64,000 nt of DNA from Bacillus sp. OV166 (GTDB taxonomy: Bacteria > Bacillota > Bacilli > Bacillales > Cytobacillaceae): the NCBI RefSeq assembly GCF_900177675.1, contig NZ_FXWM01000001.1:691001-755000 (forward strand), written 5' to 3'. The position numbers and the translations under genes are program-made. Under the pieces are notes generated by a model, which made no database searches, was not told the DNA's origin, and saw nothing but the letters and a program-made list of their open reading frames with translations. Each line of letters opens with the position of its first letter. The stretch's first letter is position 1. Shown one piece after another: positions 52,103 to 60,509 of the stretch.

Positions 52103-52992
52103 ATGGAATTAAGACATCTGAAAACTTTCAAATTCGCAGCAGAGTACTTAAATTTTACAAAGGCTGCGCAAAAGTTAAACTTTACTCAACCTGCTGTAAC
52201 TGTACAAATTCAGACGCTCGAACAAGAATTGAATCAGGAGCTATTTATACGGATTGGAAAGAAGAACTTTTTGACACCTGCAGGTGAAATCCTTAAAACA
52301 TATACGGATCAGCTTTTTTCCATAGTAGAGGAGATTGAATCATCATTCACCGAATTTTCAAATTCGTATGGCAATGTAACGATTGCAGCTGGTGAAAGCT
52401 ATTGTGCGAATTATTTTCCTTATGTCATATCTGAGTACCTGAAGCTATATCCCCATGTACAGATTAAGTTGATTTCCTGCAAAAGGGATGAAATTATAAA
52501 AGGGATAGAATCAAACAAATACGATATAGGGATTATTTCGGGCGAGCTAAGTAAAAATGGAATGACAAACATCGTGATTGCAGAGGACGACATGGTTCTA
52601 GTGGTTTCTAAAGATTTATATGCTAGATACCCGGAAGACCAATTACTGACGAAATTTCCTTTAATTAAATATCAAGCTGACGGATATTTTGAAACGATGA
52701 TGAGTAAATATTTGAGGCAAACGAATCTCTCATCACAAAACGTAATAGAATTTGGAAGTTTAGATGGTATCAAAAAGGCCGTATTGAATAAAATCGGGGT
52801 AGGGTTGGGAATCAGTGCTGCATAAAAAAAGAAATTAGCAATGGTGATTTAGTCCCGATCCTAGTTACTGAGAACAAGGTAAAAGTAAAAACCTCTATCA
52901 TTACGTTGAAGGAAAAAGAAAACGTAGTAACAATTCAATCTTTTATTAATGTAATCCAAAAAATTTGGAATAGCATTTCTACTATGGAGTAA
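52103..52992 (+). pseudogene. LysR-family regulator, one frameshift
   Basis: From MELRHLKTFKFAAEYLNFTK at 52103 the frame runs 240 codons to a stop at 52825. The rest of the effector domain (KKEISNGDLVPILVTENKVK to a stop at 52992) continues in another frame, after an A-run at about 52821-52832. A single-base loss there joins both parts into a full ~296-residue LysR protein. Sequencing error in the A run is possible. Confidence 0.85.
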
Positions 52993-53168
52993 CAAAGCCG
53001 AACGATATTCTTTTAGTAGTGATATTACACCGTTATTAGTGGGGAGGTAACGTTATGACAGGTGGAACAGGTTCTGGTGCAATAACTTTAGAGCAATTGC
53101 AATGAATCTCTAACTCTTGGACATACTGATAATATTACTCTAAAAAAGAGGCATGGTCAGGGTTGTAA
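52993..53168 (+). other. Non-coding stretch in a decayed region
   Basis: A GGGAGGTAACGTT ribosome-binding-like site precedes ATG at 53055 and a 16-codon frame (MTGGTGSGAITLEQLQ), then a stop. No family was recognised; probably debris of a lost gene. Confidence 0.4.
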
Positions 53169-53399
53169 ATTCAGAATTTTAAGAAAAGTAAGGTTGATCC
53201 TATTGTTGATCCTATTAAGCAAGATCTTCCAACAGATGTTGATAGAGAAATCACAACTTCTGTTGAGAGTATTCCTTATTTTAAGATTGAAAAGTTACAT
53301 AAGGAAAGCATTACCGGAGAAGGCGTAAAAGTAGCTGTTCTTGATACTGGGATTGACTATAATCACCCTGATTTAAAGGATGCATACAAAGGTGGTTAG
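53169..53399 (+). pseudogene. Subtilase (S8) fragment, catalytic Asp region only
   Basis: The frame ends with a segment GVKVAVLDTGIDYNHPDLKD, which has the catalytic Asp motif of S8 serine proteases, then TAG at 53399. The catalytic His and Ser domains are gone. The short prodomain-like piece before it (VDREITTSVESIPYFKIEKL) suggests a Vpr-like extracellular protease. Confidence 0.8.
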
Positions 53400-53471
53400 G
53401 GCCGCTAATTTCGGCAGTCACATCAAGATAGAATTCTTACTGGAGAGTTATTCGAATGGAGAGGTAAAGGG

Positions 53472-53645
53472 ATGGCTACTTTATTAAAACAGGTAACAAA
53501 AGAGATAGAGGAATAGAGAAATGAATTATTTGATATTAATAAGTGGTATGGATTTCTTCATTCCAAAACCATTCAATGTAGTCAAGAGTTAGACAATTTA
53601 TTAAATCAGTTATTCAAAATAAGGCATGATGGGGTGTGGTATTAA
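53472..53645 (+). pseudogene. Spo0E-like phosphatase gene with an in-frame stop
   Basis: ATG at 53472 (GAGAGGTAAAGGG before it) opens a 57-codon frame with TAG at codon 15 and TAA at 53645. After the TAG the frame reads WYGFLHSKTIQCSQELDNLL, with the SQELD motif of Spo0E-type aspartyl phosphatases that dephosphorylate Spo0A~P. Except for the TAG it would be an intact small member. Confidence 0.8.
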
Positions 53646-53875
53646 GCCATCCTATATACAAAATTTATCAATTGCAAAGGCTTCTTTTGATGTTTTCTTA
53701 CAAATTGAAGTAACTTTATTTCGTATTATTTAGCGATTAGACGTAAACTCAACATCATCTCATATAACGAATTAATTGCGGTTCTATAAATATTCATTCA
53801 CTCTAAAAAAGAATTTTCTAAAGCTAACAAGTAAAAGATAAAAATAATAAAAACAGGTTTGAAAGGGGTGTGAAT

Positions 53876-54586
53876 ATGCCTGAACAATATGAAGTAATTC
53901 TTAGGTCAATCACTTCCTTTGGTCTTTTACTTATCGGTGCGCGGATATTAGGCAAACAAACTATCTCAAAAATGACCATGTTTGATTTTATTGCTTCCAT
54001 TACAATGGGAGCAATTGCAGCAAACTTAGCCTTTAATACTTCTATAACATTTCATCTTACTCTCCTTTCATTTAGCATATTTGTTGCTGTGGTATTCTTG
54101 ACTGCGGTTATTTCGCTAAAAAGTAAACGAGGTAGAAAATTTTTTGCAGGAGATCCAACGATCGTTTTACAAAATGGAAAAATATTAGAAAATAACATGA
54201 GGAAGATGCGCTATACTTTAGATTATTTAAACCAACAATTAAGAGAAAAAGATATATTTAATATTGAAGAGGTTCTATATGCAATTATAGAGACAAATGG
54301 AACATTAACCGTATTAAAGAAACCACAATATCGGTACGTTACAAGACAAGATTTAATGATTCCGGAAATGCAAGAACAAAGGCTAGCTATTGAACTAATA
54401 ATGGATGGAGAAGTGATGGAGCAAAATCTAAAACAAAATAATCTTTCACATAAATGGTTGCAATTAGAATTAGATAAACGTAAATTAAGCAAAAAAGAGG
54501 TAGTTTATGCTGTTCTGGCTGCTAATGGTAATATTTATGTTGATACATACAAGGACCATATTATTTCACCCATTGATAAAGAATAG
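53876..54586 (+). CDS. DUF421 membrane protein (YetF/YrbG-like)
   Basis: 236 residues. Three membrane segments (about 10-28, 37-55, 60-85) and a cytoplasmic DUF421 domain (GRKFFAGDPTIVLQNGKILEN, MRYTLDYLNQQLREKDIF). The ATG at 53876 has AAAGGGGTG before it; a GTG is also in frame 6 bp upstream. B. subtilis has several paralogues (YetF, YdfR, YrbG). Their role is not established. It is the first intact gene after the decayed region. Confidence 0.9.
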   Translation: MPEQYEVILRSITSFGLLLIGARILGKQTISKMTMFDFIASITMGAIAANLAFNTSITFHLTLLSFSIFVAVVFLTAVISLKSKRGRKFFAGDPTIVLQNGKILENNMRKMRYTLDYLNQQLREKDIFNIEEVLYAIIETNGTLTVLKKPQYRYVTRQDLMIPEMQEQRLAIELIMDGEVMEQNLKQNNLSHKWLQLELDKRKLSKKEVVYAVLAANGNIYVDTYKDHIISPIDKE

Positions 54587-54640
54587 GCATCAAGCCAGTT
54601 TACTTGTTATTTCACATAATATACTTATCCACACAAAGAA

Positions 54641-54688
54641 GTGACAGGCACCACAAAAGGACATTTGTCCATACGTGGTGCCTGTCAC
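54641..54688 (+). terminator. GTGACAGGCACC hairpin terminator
   Basis: GTGACAGGCACCAC and GTGGTGCCTGTCAC form a 14-bp stem with an inner AAAGGACATTTGTCC hairpin and a T run. It is a variant of the dispersed GGTGTCAGGCACC motif. Confidence 0.9.
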
Positions 54689-54780
54689 TTTTTTACCTTA
54701 GGTGTTGTTTTCCTCAAGAAGAAGTCATTTTTGGAGAAAAATACCAAAAAAGGGAAATGTGGTAGATCGGCGAATAGTGA

Positions 54781-54936
54781 CTGAAACTGTTCGCATTCTT
54801 CCCGGTATCGACTGCCAATAATAGCTATGTTGATTTCAAAAAGTACGACAGGTTTGATACTCCTTATCTCTATGCAGAAAAGTTGATCGTGGTAACCGAT
54901 GAGGAAGGTAAGCTGGAGATTATTACTCCGGATTAG
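54781..54936 (+). pseudogene. Short remnant of an unknown gene
   Basis: One frame reads LKLFAFFPVSTANNSYVDFK, then KYDRFDTPYLYAEKLIVVTD and ends ITPD at a stop. It has no start and its upstream is not open. It looks like the C-terminus of a larger protein. The family was not recognised. Confidence 0.45.
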
Positions 54937-54964
54937 GTGGATAATTTTTGTTTTCCAAAGAAAG

Positions 54965-54993
54965 AGGCGGCAGGGATATGGTTCCTGCCGCCT
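54965..54993 (-). terminator. Terminator after the Na+/H+ antiporter gene
   Basis: AGGCGGCAGG and CCTGCCGCCT form a 10-bp GC-rich stem with a 9-nt loop; a T-rich stretch follows on the minus strand. Confidence 0.8.
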
Positions 54994-55012
54994 TAGCATA
55001 TGTTCTGTACCG

Positions 55013-57046
55013 TTAATGAGAATGCAAACTACTTTCTTCTATCCAATAAGCTTCCCGTATATTGATCTGCTTACGAATTTTCCGGGTGACATCAATAGTG
55101 ATTTCACCTTCTTCGTACAAGTTCTGAATTTCATCTCTTTCTGCTTGAAATGCTTTCACTCGTAATTCTCTTTGTAATTGTGTGTAGTGAGTAGAATCTG
55201 CGCCTTTTTTGGCTAGTTTTAATTTCATGATCAATTCGCTATATTCTCCGATAATGACTAAATAAATATTGGCATTTTCAGAAGTCATTTGATTCTTCAA
55301 ATACTGAATAGCTGCTTTCGCCATGTTTACTTTTAGTCGGATGATCTTTTTTATTTGTGCTTGGCGATGTTTAAGCCGTTCTTTGTTATTTGGCAGAAAA
55401 AGATGAACAACCTGGTACAAACTTCTTTTAACCAAGGTCCAAATAAATAACCTACGGTAGTGGATTCGGTTTGTAACCGCGAGCCTCATCCGATGGATAT
55501 GTTCTTCAGACATATAAGTCATTTCACGGTCAATTTGTCCCTCTTTTTTCAATTTTTCGATGTAGTTGGCTTCGGCATCAAGGGCCTTCATCCGAATTTC
55601 ATTTTCTACTAATTTTAGTCGCTCGGAGTTTTCATCACTTAGATTAGTAAGGCGATTCCGAATTTGAGTGTATGCTGAAATAACGGAGACAGCTGCTCCA
55701 CGATTTTCATCATTCATCAATTCTCGAATCGAACGAATCGCGGAGTCAATTGTCCGGAGCATAGCAACCTGTTCCATTTCCTCCTTAAGTTTATCCGTAT
55801 TTCCTTTATCCGGCTTGGCGAGAATCGGCAAGAAAATGCTCGCTGCTACTAGTGTTACAAGTATCACCCCGGCAGCAATAAAGATAAATAACGAGCGCTG
55901 AGGAAAGGGACTTCCATCCGCCAGTACATAGGGAATCGTAAATGCACCGGCTAGTGTAACAGCCCCTCGTACACCTGAAATCGTAATGATGCCAATCGCT
56001 CTCATCGAAGGCATTTGGATTTGCTTTTTCAGCCAGCCCCAATGCCAGGCAGCCCCGATCCACAAGAAGCGAAGGACGAAAAGTGAAACAGAAATGATGA
56101 AAATATACTTACTCACTTCCCAATTATTAAACAATGGGTCTTGAAAAATTTCACTAATGACACTTGGTATTTGTAAGCCCAACAGCACAAATACCAATCC
56201 GTTTAGAATATAGATAAGTACGGTCCAGGTACTTTGAGAAACCACTTGCAATTGCATTGCAGGGGATTGGTCACGATCGCGATAGATGGTATGAACAATG
56301 CCTGCGGCTACGACAGATAAAATGCCAGAGAGATGGAAGTGCTCAACCAGGTAAAAAATCACAAAAGGGGTGAGGAGTTGGATGAGCATGTGAATCGTTA
56401 CATCCTCCATTCCCAGCCGTCGAATAAAGATTTTCAATTGGATAATAAGGACGGCAAGAATGGCACCACCTACTAAACCTCCAATGGAAATAACTAAAAA
56501 GCTCCAGCTTGCCTCAGCCAATGAAAAAACGCCCGTCACAGTGGCGGCTACGGCAAATTTAAACGCTACTAAACCGGAGGCATCATTCATGAGTCCTTCT
56601 CCTTCAAGGACATGCATAATTGTTTGCGGTATCTTTACCCTGCTTGAAATGGCACTCACTGCAACGACATCAGTAGGAGAAAGGATGGCCGCTAACGCAA
56701 AAGCAGCAGGCAATGGAATCGACGGGATGAGCCAATAGATTAAGTATCCAATTGCGAATACGGTGACAAACACAAGCCCAAGAGCTAGCAATAGGATTGG
56801 TTTTCGTAATTTCCATAATGCGTGTCGTGAAACATTTTTTCCATCATGAAAAAGCAGGGGAGCGATAAATAGAACGAAGAACAATTCCGGCTCCATCGGG
56901 ATATGAATTCCTATTGGGAGTGCCGCAAGTAAAACCCCTAGTGCAATTTGAACCAGCGGCACTGGTATGTATGGCATAAAATGATGGATGAAACTAGATA
57001 AGCCGATAACAGCGAGTAATAAAAGTGTAAGTAGAAAAAATTCCAT
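55013..57046 (-). CDS. nhaK: Na+(K+)/H+ antiporter, CPA1 family
   Basis: 677 residues. About 12-13 membrane segments in the first 420 residues with the CPA1 ion-binding region ILSPTDVVAVSAI and EGEGLMNDASGLV (conserved Asp pair). A long cytoplasmic C-terminal tail follows (about 425-677, helical, charged). Length and gene order match B. subtilis NhaK (YvgP, 670). It exports Na+, K+ or Li+ for protons for pH and salt balance. It has an AGGAGAGG ribosome-binding site and its upstream region contains the third 52-bp repeat array. Confidence 0.92.
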   Translation of the reverse strand: MEFFLLTLLLLAVIGLSSFIHHFMPYIPVPLVQIALGVLLAALPIGIHIPMEPELFFVLFIAPLLFHDGKNVSRHALWKLRKPILLLALGLVFVTVFAIGYLIYWLIPSIPLPAAFALAAILSPTDVVAVSAISSRVKIPQTIMHVLEGEGLMNDASGLVAFKFAVAATVTGVFSLAEASWSFLVISIGGLVGGAILAVLIIQLKIFIRRLGMEDVTIHMLIQLLTPFVIFYLVEHFHLSGILSVVAAGIVHTIYRDRDQSPAMQLQVVSQSTWTVLIYILNGLVFVLLGLQIPSVISEIFQDPLFNNWEVSKYIFIISVSLFVLRFLWIGAAWHWGWLKKQIQMPSMRAIGIITISGVRGAVTLAGAFTIPYVLADGSPFPQRSLFIFIAAGVILVTLVAASIFLPILAKPDKGNTDKLKEEMEQVAMLRTIDSAIRSIRELMNDENRGAAVSVISAYTQIRNRLTNLSDENSERLKLVENEIRMKALDAEANYIEKLKKEGQIDREMTYMSEEHIHRMRLAVTNRIHYRRLFIWTLVKRSLYQVVHLFLPNNKERLKHRQAQIKKIIRLKVNMAKAAIQYLKNQMTSENANIYLVIIGEYSELIMKLKLAKKGADSTHYTQLQRELRVKAFQAERDEIQNLYEEGEITIDVTRKIRKQINIREAYWIEESSLHSH

Positions 57047-57135
57047 TTCATGTCTCCTCTCCTAAGTATTTTGTGTAACAAAGATATTTTTCAACACTTT
57101 AAAGAGAGTAATTTCACTTTTTTTAAAAAAATAAG

Positions 57136-57158
57136 CGAACAGTGAATGGCACTGTCCG
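57136..57158. repeat. CGAACAGTG inverted repeat upstream of nhaK
   Basis: CGAACAGTG and CACTGTCCG (one mismatch) lie around 5 bases. It is a near copy of the element at 5111-5133 upstream of dbpA. Confidence 0.6.
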
Positions 57159-57183
57159 CCAAAATTGGTTCGGTAGTAAGGAC

Positions 57184-57596
57184 AGGAAGCGTATGGTGCC
57201 CGAGAAGGTGGAAAAAACGTTTCAGCGGTAATCATAGGAAGCGTATGGTGCCCGAGAAGGTGAAAAAAACGGTTTGGCGGTAACCATAGGAAGCGTATAG
57301 TGCTCGAGAAGGTGGAAAAAACGGTTTGGCGGTAACCATAGGAAGCGTATGGTGCCCGAGAAGGTGAAAAAAACGGTTTGGCGGTAACCATAGGAAGCGT
57401 ATAGTGCCCGATAAGGTGAAAAAAACGGTTTGGCGGTAATCGTAGGAAGTGTATAGAGCCCGAGAAGGTGAAAAAACGGTTTGGCGGTAATCATAGGAAG
57501 CGTATAGAGCCCGAGACAGTGGAAAAAAGGTTCAGCGGTAATCATAGGAAGCGTATAGTGCTCTTGAAGAGGGAAAAAACAGTTTGGTGGTAACTA
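57184..57596 (+). repeat. 52-bp tandem repeat array, locus B (8 units)
   Basis: Eight consecutive units. The first five are exactly 52 bp (57184, 57236, 57288, 57340, 57392) and the last three 51 bp (57444, 57495, 57546). Each starts AGGAAGCGTAT, continues with a TGCCCGA-like core, a run of 5-7 A, and ends GCGGTAACCAT or close. It has the same pattern as the arrays at 15595 and 16849, but locus-specific sequence. It lies between ilvE and nhaK. Confidence 0.97.
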
Positions 57597-57645
57597 GAGG
57601 AATTGACTGATGTCCGTGAAGAGGTAAATTCAGTAGACAAAAAAG

Positions 57646-57664
57646 AACCGGGCTGTGCCCGGTT
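57646..57664. terminator. Terminator between ilvE and the repeat array
   Basis: AACCGGGC and GCCCGGTT form an 8-bp stem with a 3-nt loop, flanked by A on one side and T on the other; it follows the ilvE stop on the minus strand. Confidence 0.88.
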
Positions 57665-57671
57665 TTTATTC

Positions 57672-58754
57672 TTAAACTTCCACCTGGGCAACTTTCACTG
57701 TCCAGTTAAATGGATCTTCTTTTTTTCCAAGTTGGATTCCGGTCATTTCATCATAGAGGCGCTGAGAGAGTTCACCAATTTGATGGTCATTTATTGTAAT
57801 CGCTTGGTCATTCCAAGTTAATTCGCCAACAGGGGAGATAACAGCAGCTGTTCCTGCACCAAAAACTTCTTCAAGCTCACCGCGCGCATGTGCTGCAAAA
57901 ACCTCTTCAATTGAAATTTTCTCTTCGCGTACAGGAATATTCCAATATTTTAGTAATTCAATAACCGAATCACGGGTAACACCTGGTAAAATGCTTCCGT
58001 TTAATCTTGGTGTTACCACTTCGCCATTGATCTTGAAGAAGATATTCATGCTGCCAACTTCTTCGACATATTTCTTCTCTTTTGCATCAAGCCAGAGGAT
58101 TTGAGCAAATCCATTTTCATCGGCTTTTTCCTGTGCCTTAAGACTAGCCGCATAATTTCCAGCAGTTTTCACATGGCCCACTCCGCCAATAACCGCCCGA
58201 ACATACTGTTCTTCCACATAAATCTTCACAGGACTTAATTGGTCACCATAATATGCACCCGATGGAGAGAGAATGACTAGCAATTTATATTGTTTCGCAG
58301 GACGAACACCAAGATAAGGTTCGGTTGAGAAAATAAACGGACGAATGTATAGAGAAGTCCCTTCTCCATCAGGAATCCAATCCTTTTCTGTTAAAATCAA
58401 TTGTTTAATGGCATTCAATAAGAAATCCTCATCAATTTGGGGAATGCACAGTCTTTCGCATGAATCATTTAATCGCCTCATGTTTTTTTCAGGGCGGAAG
58501 AGCTGGATCGTTCCATCTGCTGCCTTATAGGCTTTCATCCCCTCAAAGATTGCTTGTCCATAGTGAAAAACCATCGCAGAAGGATCGAGTGTTAATGGCT
58601 CGTATGGAGTAATTCTCGGGTCATACCATCCGATTTCATGTTGATAATCCATAACAAACATATAATCGCTAAAATACTTACCAAAACCAAGTGAAGCAAA
58701 ATCAGGCTTTTCTTTTAAAACTTCTCTTTGAACAAATCCAATTTCTTGTTTCAT
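57672..58754 (-). CDS. ilvE: Branched-chain amino acid aminotransferase
   Basis: 360 residues, class IV PLP aminotransferase. FHYGQAIFEGMKAYK, YIRPFIF, the PLP-binding Lys in VGHVKTAGNYAAS and EVFGAGTAAVISPV are conserved. It transfers amino groups to branched-chain 2-oxo acids (Ile, Leu, Val; two B. subtilis paralogues YbgE and YwaA). It is monocistronic. Its 5' region (58755-58860) has no T-box features that were recognised. Confidence 0.95.
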   Translation of the reverse strand: MKQEIGFVQREVLKEKPDFASLGFGKYFSDYMFVMDYQHEIGWYDPRITPYEPLTLDPSAMVFHYGQAIFEGMKAYKAADGTIQLFRPEKNMRRLNDSCERLCIPQIDEDFLLNAIKQLILTEKDWIPDGEGTSLYIRPFIFSTEPYLGVRPAKQYKLLVILSPSGAYYGDQLSPVKIYVEEQYVRAVIGGVGHVKTAGNYAASLKAQEKADENGFAQILWLDAKEKKYVEEVGSMNIFFKINGEVVTPRLNGSILPGVTRDSVIELLKYWNIPVREEKISIEEVFAAHARGELEEVFGAGTAAVISPVGELTWNDQAITINDHQIGELSQRLYDEMTGIQLGKKEDPFNWTVKVAQVEV

Positions 58755-59034
58755 GGTTACACCTCTAGTCGATTCTCTACTTTACATTGTTGAAAAGTAG
58801 GCTATTTTGAACTTTTGAAAGCAAAGTTTTCCAAATGGGGAAGCCGAATTGAAATTAACTGTATTATCTAACTATACCACTTAAGTAGTACAAACTTCCA
58901 TCCTCTAAGATTAAGATGAACAAAATCTTGGGTAATGGAACCTATTTAAAATGGGCACGACTAAAGGAAAAATGATTGTGGTAATATTTAACTAAATGTA
59001 AACTGGAGGAGAATTAACTACCCCCTACCGAGAG
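58755..59034. other. Intergenic region without a clear gene
   Basis: A+T-rich with an ilvE promoter-like stretch on the minus strand and a plus-strand GGAGGAG at 59004. No repeat or hairpin stands out. Confidence 0.5.
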
Positions 59035-59097
59035 ATGGAATTACTTGCTTGGTACGTTGCTCAAAAAAAGAAGAAAAAAATAGATCCTAAAAGTTGA
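59035..59097 (+). CDS. Very short open frame, doubtful
   Basis: ATG at 59035 opens [20 protein letters not shown], 20 codons. GGAGGAG lies 24 bp before the ATG, and the codons between are in frame (TPYRE), so a slightly longer product from a lost start is possible. No family was recognised. Confidence 0.25.
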   Translation: MELLAWYVAQKKKKKIDPKS

Positions 59098-59117
59098 AGG
59101 TTACGGAGGTCAAACAT

Positions 59118-59561
59118 GTGGTTGATGTTTTTACAGAAATAATTATCGAACGCCCAGTTGTGCAGGTCTCAAAATATGCAGCCAATCCTGACAACGCCCC
59201 AGAATGGTATGTTAATATTCAATCAGCCGAATGGCAAACCGAAAAACCATTAACCTTGGGTTCAAGAGTGGCCTTTAAAGCACAATTCCTCGGGAGAGAA
59301 CTTGCCTATATCTATGAAATTACAGAGTTTATTCCAGAAAAAAAGCTGGTTATGAAGACCGCACAGGGACCTTTTCCAATGGAAACGACCTATACTTGGG
59401 AAGCGTTAGAAGGCAATCAAACACGAATGACCTTAAGGAACAAAGGAAATCCAACCGGTTTTTCAAAAGTATTTGCACCGTTTATGGCTCCAATGATGAA
59501 GCGAGCAAACATGAAAGATTTAAAAAAGATTAAGGAGATCCTTGAATCACTAAAAAAGTGA
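59118..59561 (+). CDS. SRPBCC-family protein
   Basis: About 147 residues of the START/SRPBCC (polyketide cyclase-like) fold: [20 protein letters not shown] start, [13 protein letters not shown], and helix [20 protein letters not shown] at the end. Members bind hydrophobic ligands. GGAGG fits a GTG at 59118; a TTG at 59094 is in frame. The ligand is unknown. Confidence 0.85.
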   Translation: MVDVFTEIIIERPVVQVSKYAANPDNAPEWYVNIQSAEWQTEKPLTLGSRVAFKAQFLGRELAYIYEITEFIPEKKLVMKTAQGPFPMETTYTWEALEGNQTRMTLRNKGNPTGFSKVFAPFMAPMMKRANMKDLKKIKEILESLKK

Positions 59562-59585
59562 ATTAAAGGGTGGTAAAAAAGAAAA

Positions 59586-59602
59586 ACGCCACAATAGGGC
59601 GT
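59586..59602 (-). terminator. Short hairpin after the 54-residue gene
   Basis: ACGCC and GGCGT pair around a 7-nt loop, followed by T residues on the minus strand. Weak. Confidence 0.5.
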
Positions 59603-59617
59603 CTAAAAAATTCATAA

Positions 59618-59782
59618 TTACTGTTCATTGTTTTCAGTGGTATTAGTAAATGCATTAGGGTCGACCGTGTTTGCTCCGTAATCTGGAACATTGCTCGCAT
59701 GCTCTTTGTGATACTGTGACCCTGAACCTTGTTGATTAGGATTGGATTTCCCTTTTTGCTGGTCGTTTTGTTGATTTGGCAT
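59618..59782 (-). CDS. Small hydrophilic protein, hypothetical
   Basis: 54 residues, MPNQQNDQQKGKSNPNQQGS at the start, rich in Asn and Gln, no hydrophobic segment. The ATG has a strong AGGAGGTG ribosome-binding site with good spacing, and the stop is followed by a short hairpin, so it is likely real. Its composition recalls small spore proteins, but no match is claimed. Confidence 0.7.
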   Translation of the reverse strand: MPNQQNDQQKGKSNPNQQGSGSQYHKEHASNVPDYGANTVDPNAFTNTTENNEQ

Positions 59783-59916
59783 GATCTTCACCTCCTAAAC
59801 ACAAAGAGTAGTATATGTAGTATGGATGTAATTATTCAATGGAGAAACAACAATTTGAAACTTTCTCCTACTTTTTTCGTATACTTAGAACAAACCCTTA
59901 AAGGAGATGTGAAGGA

Positions 59917-60303
59917 ATGTTCCTAGCAGAACTTCAGCCAGAGGAGAGGAAGGCGTTTCTTGAACTTGCTGCTCTGATTGCCAAAATTGATGGAAAAATA
60001 TCTATATTTGAGAATTCCGTACTTATCAGGTACCAAAAGGAAATGGGACTTGAGGATTATAAAATAAAGGGTCTCGAAATTGGGGAAATCCTTAAAGTAT
60101 TTAAGAATGAACGCTCAAAAAACATCGTCTTAACCGAACTCCTTCAACTCATCTATTCAGACGGAGTTTTTCATGATCAAGAAAGCGAAACCATCCAATT
60201 CATAAAGTCGTACTTTGGCTTCGATTCAAGTGAATATGGGAGTTTCAAGGATTGGATTGTTAAGATAAAGGAATTAACGGAATCTAAGAGGGAAATGAAA
60301 TAA
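59917..60303 (+). CDS. TerB-like protein
   Basis: 128 residues, all-helical, with the TerB pattern LAALIAKIDGKISIFENSVL in the N-terminal part and LLQLIYSDGVFHDQESETI in the second (Asp/Glu pairs that may bind metal). TerB-type proteins appear in tellurite resistance and in many stress contexts. It stands alone here. Confidence 0.75.
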   Translation: MFLAELQPEERKAFLELAALIAKIDGKISIFENSVLIRYQKEMGLEDYKIKGLEIGEILKVFKNERSKNIVLTELLQLIYSDGVFHDQESETIQFIKSYFGFDSSEYGSFKDWIVKIKELTESKREMK

Positions 60304-60346
60304 AAAACGTAAAATGGCTCAGGCTAAATTAAAATTATAAGTCTAG

Positions 60347-60388
60347 AAAAAGAAGGATGCCGGTTATGTAACCGCCTCCTTCTTTTTT
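60347..60388 (+). terminator. Terminator after the TerB-like gene
   Basis: AGAAGGA and TCCTTCT, plus an inner CGGTTA/TAACCG, form a long stem, followed by a T run. Confidence 0.88.
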
Positions 60389-60435
60389 TATAAATCCGAA
60401 TCTTTTTAGAATTTTCCGATTTCCAAAAATTAATA

Positions 60436-60471
60436 TTGACGGAGAATACCTAGCTGTTATATATTTTAACA
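60436..60471 (+). promoter_or_regulatory. glnK-amtB promoter with a TnrA/GlnR box
   Basis: TGTTATATATTTTAACA (60455-60471) matches the TnrA/GlnR box TGTNANAWWWTMTNACA at every fixed position. TTGACG (60436-60441) and TATATT (60460-60465) or TATATA form a promoter that overlaps the box. TnrA activates nrgAB in B. subtilis from a box near -49; here the box covers the -10. Confidence 0.8.
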
Positions 60472-60509
60472 TATTGATGTTAGGAAATATGACACGAGGA
60501 GCTGATTCT

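Noticed and set aside
57062..57545. Two long minus-strand frames of about 107-109 codons with repeated peptides
   Set aside because: They are the translation of the 52-bp repeat array; the unit length is not a multiple of three and all frames happen to lack stops.
57672..58860. T-box leader for ilvE
   Set aside because: No T-box sequence or terminator was seen in the short upstream region.
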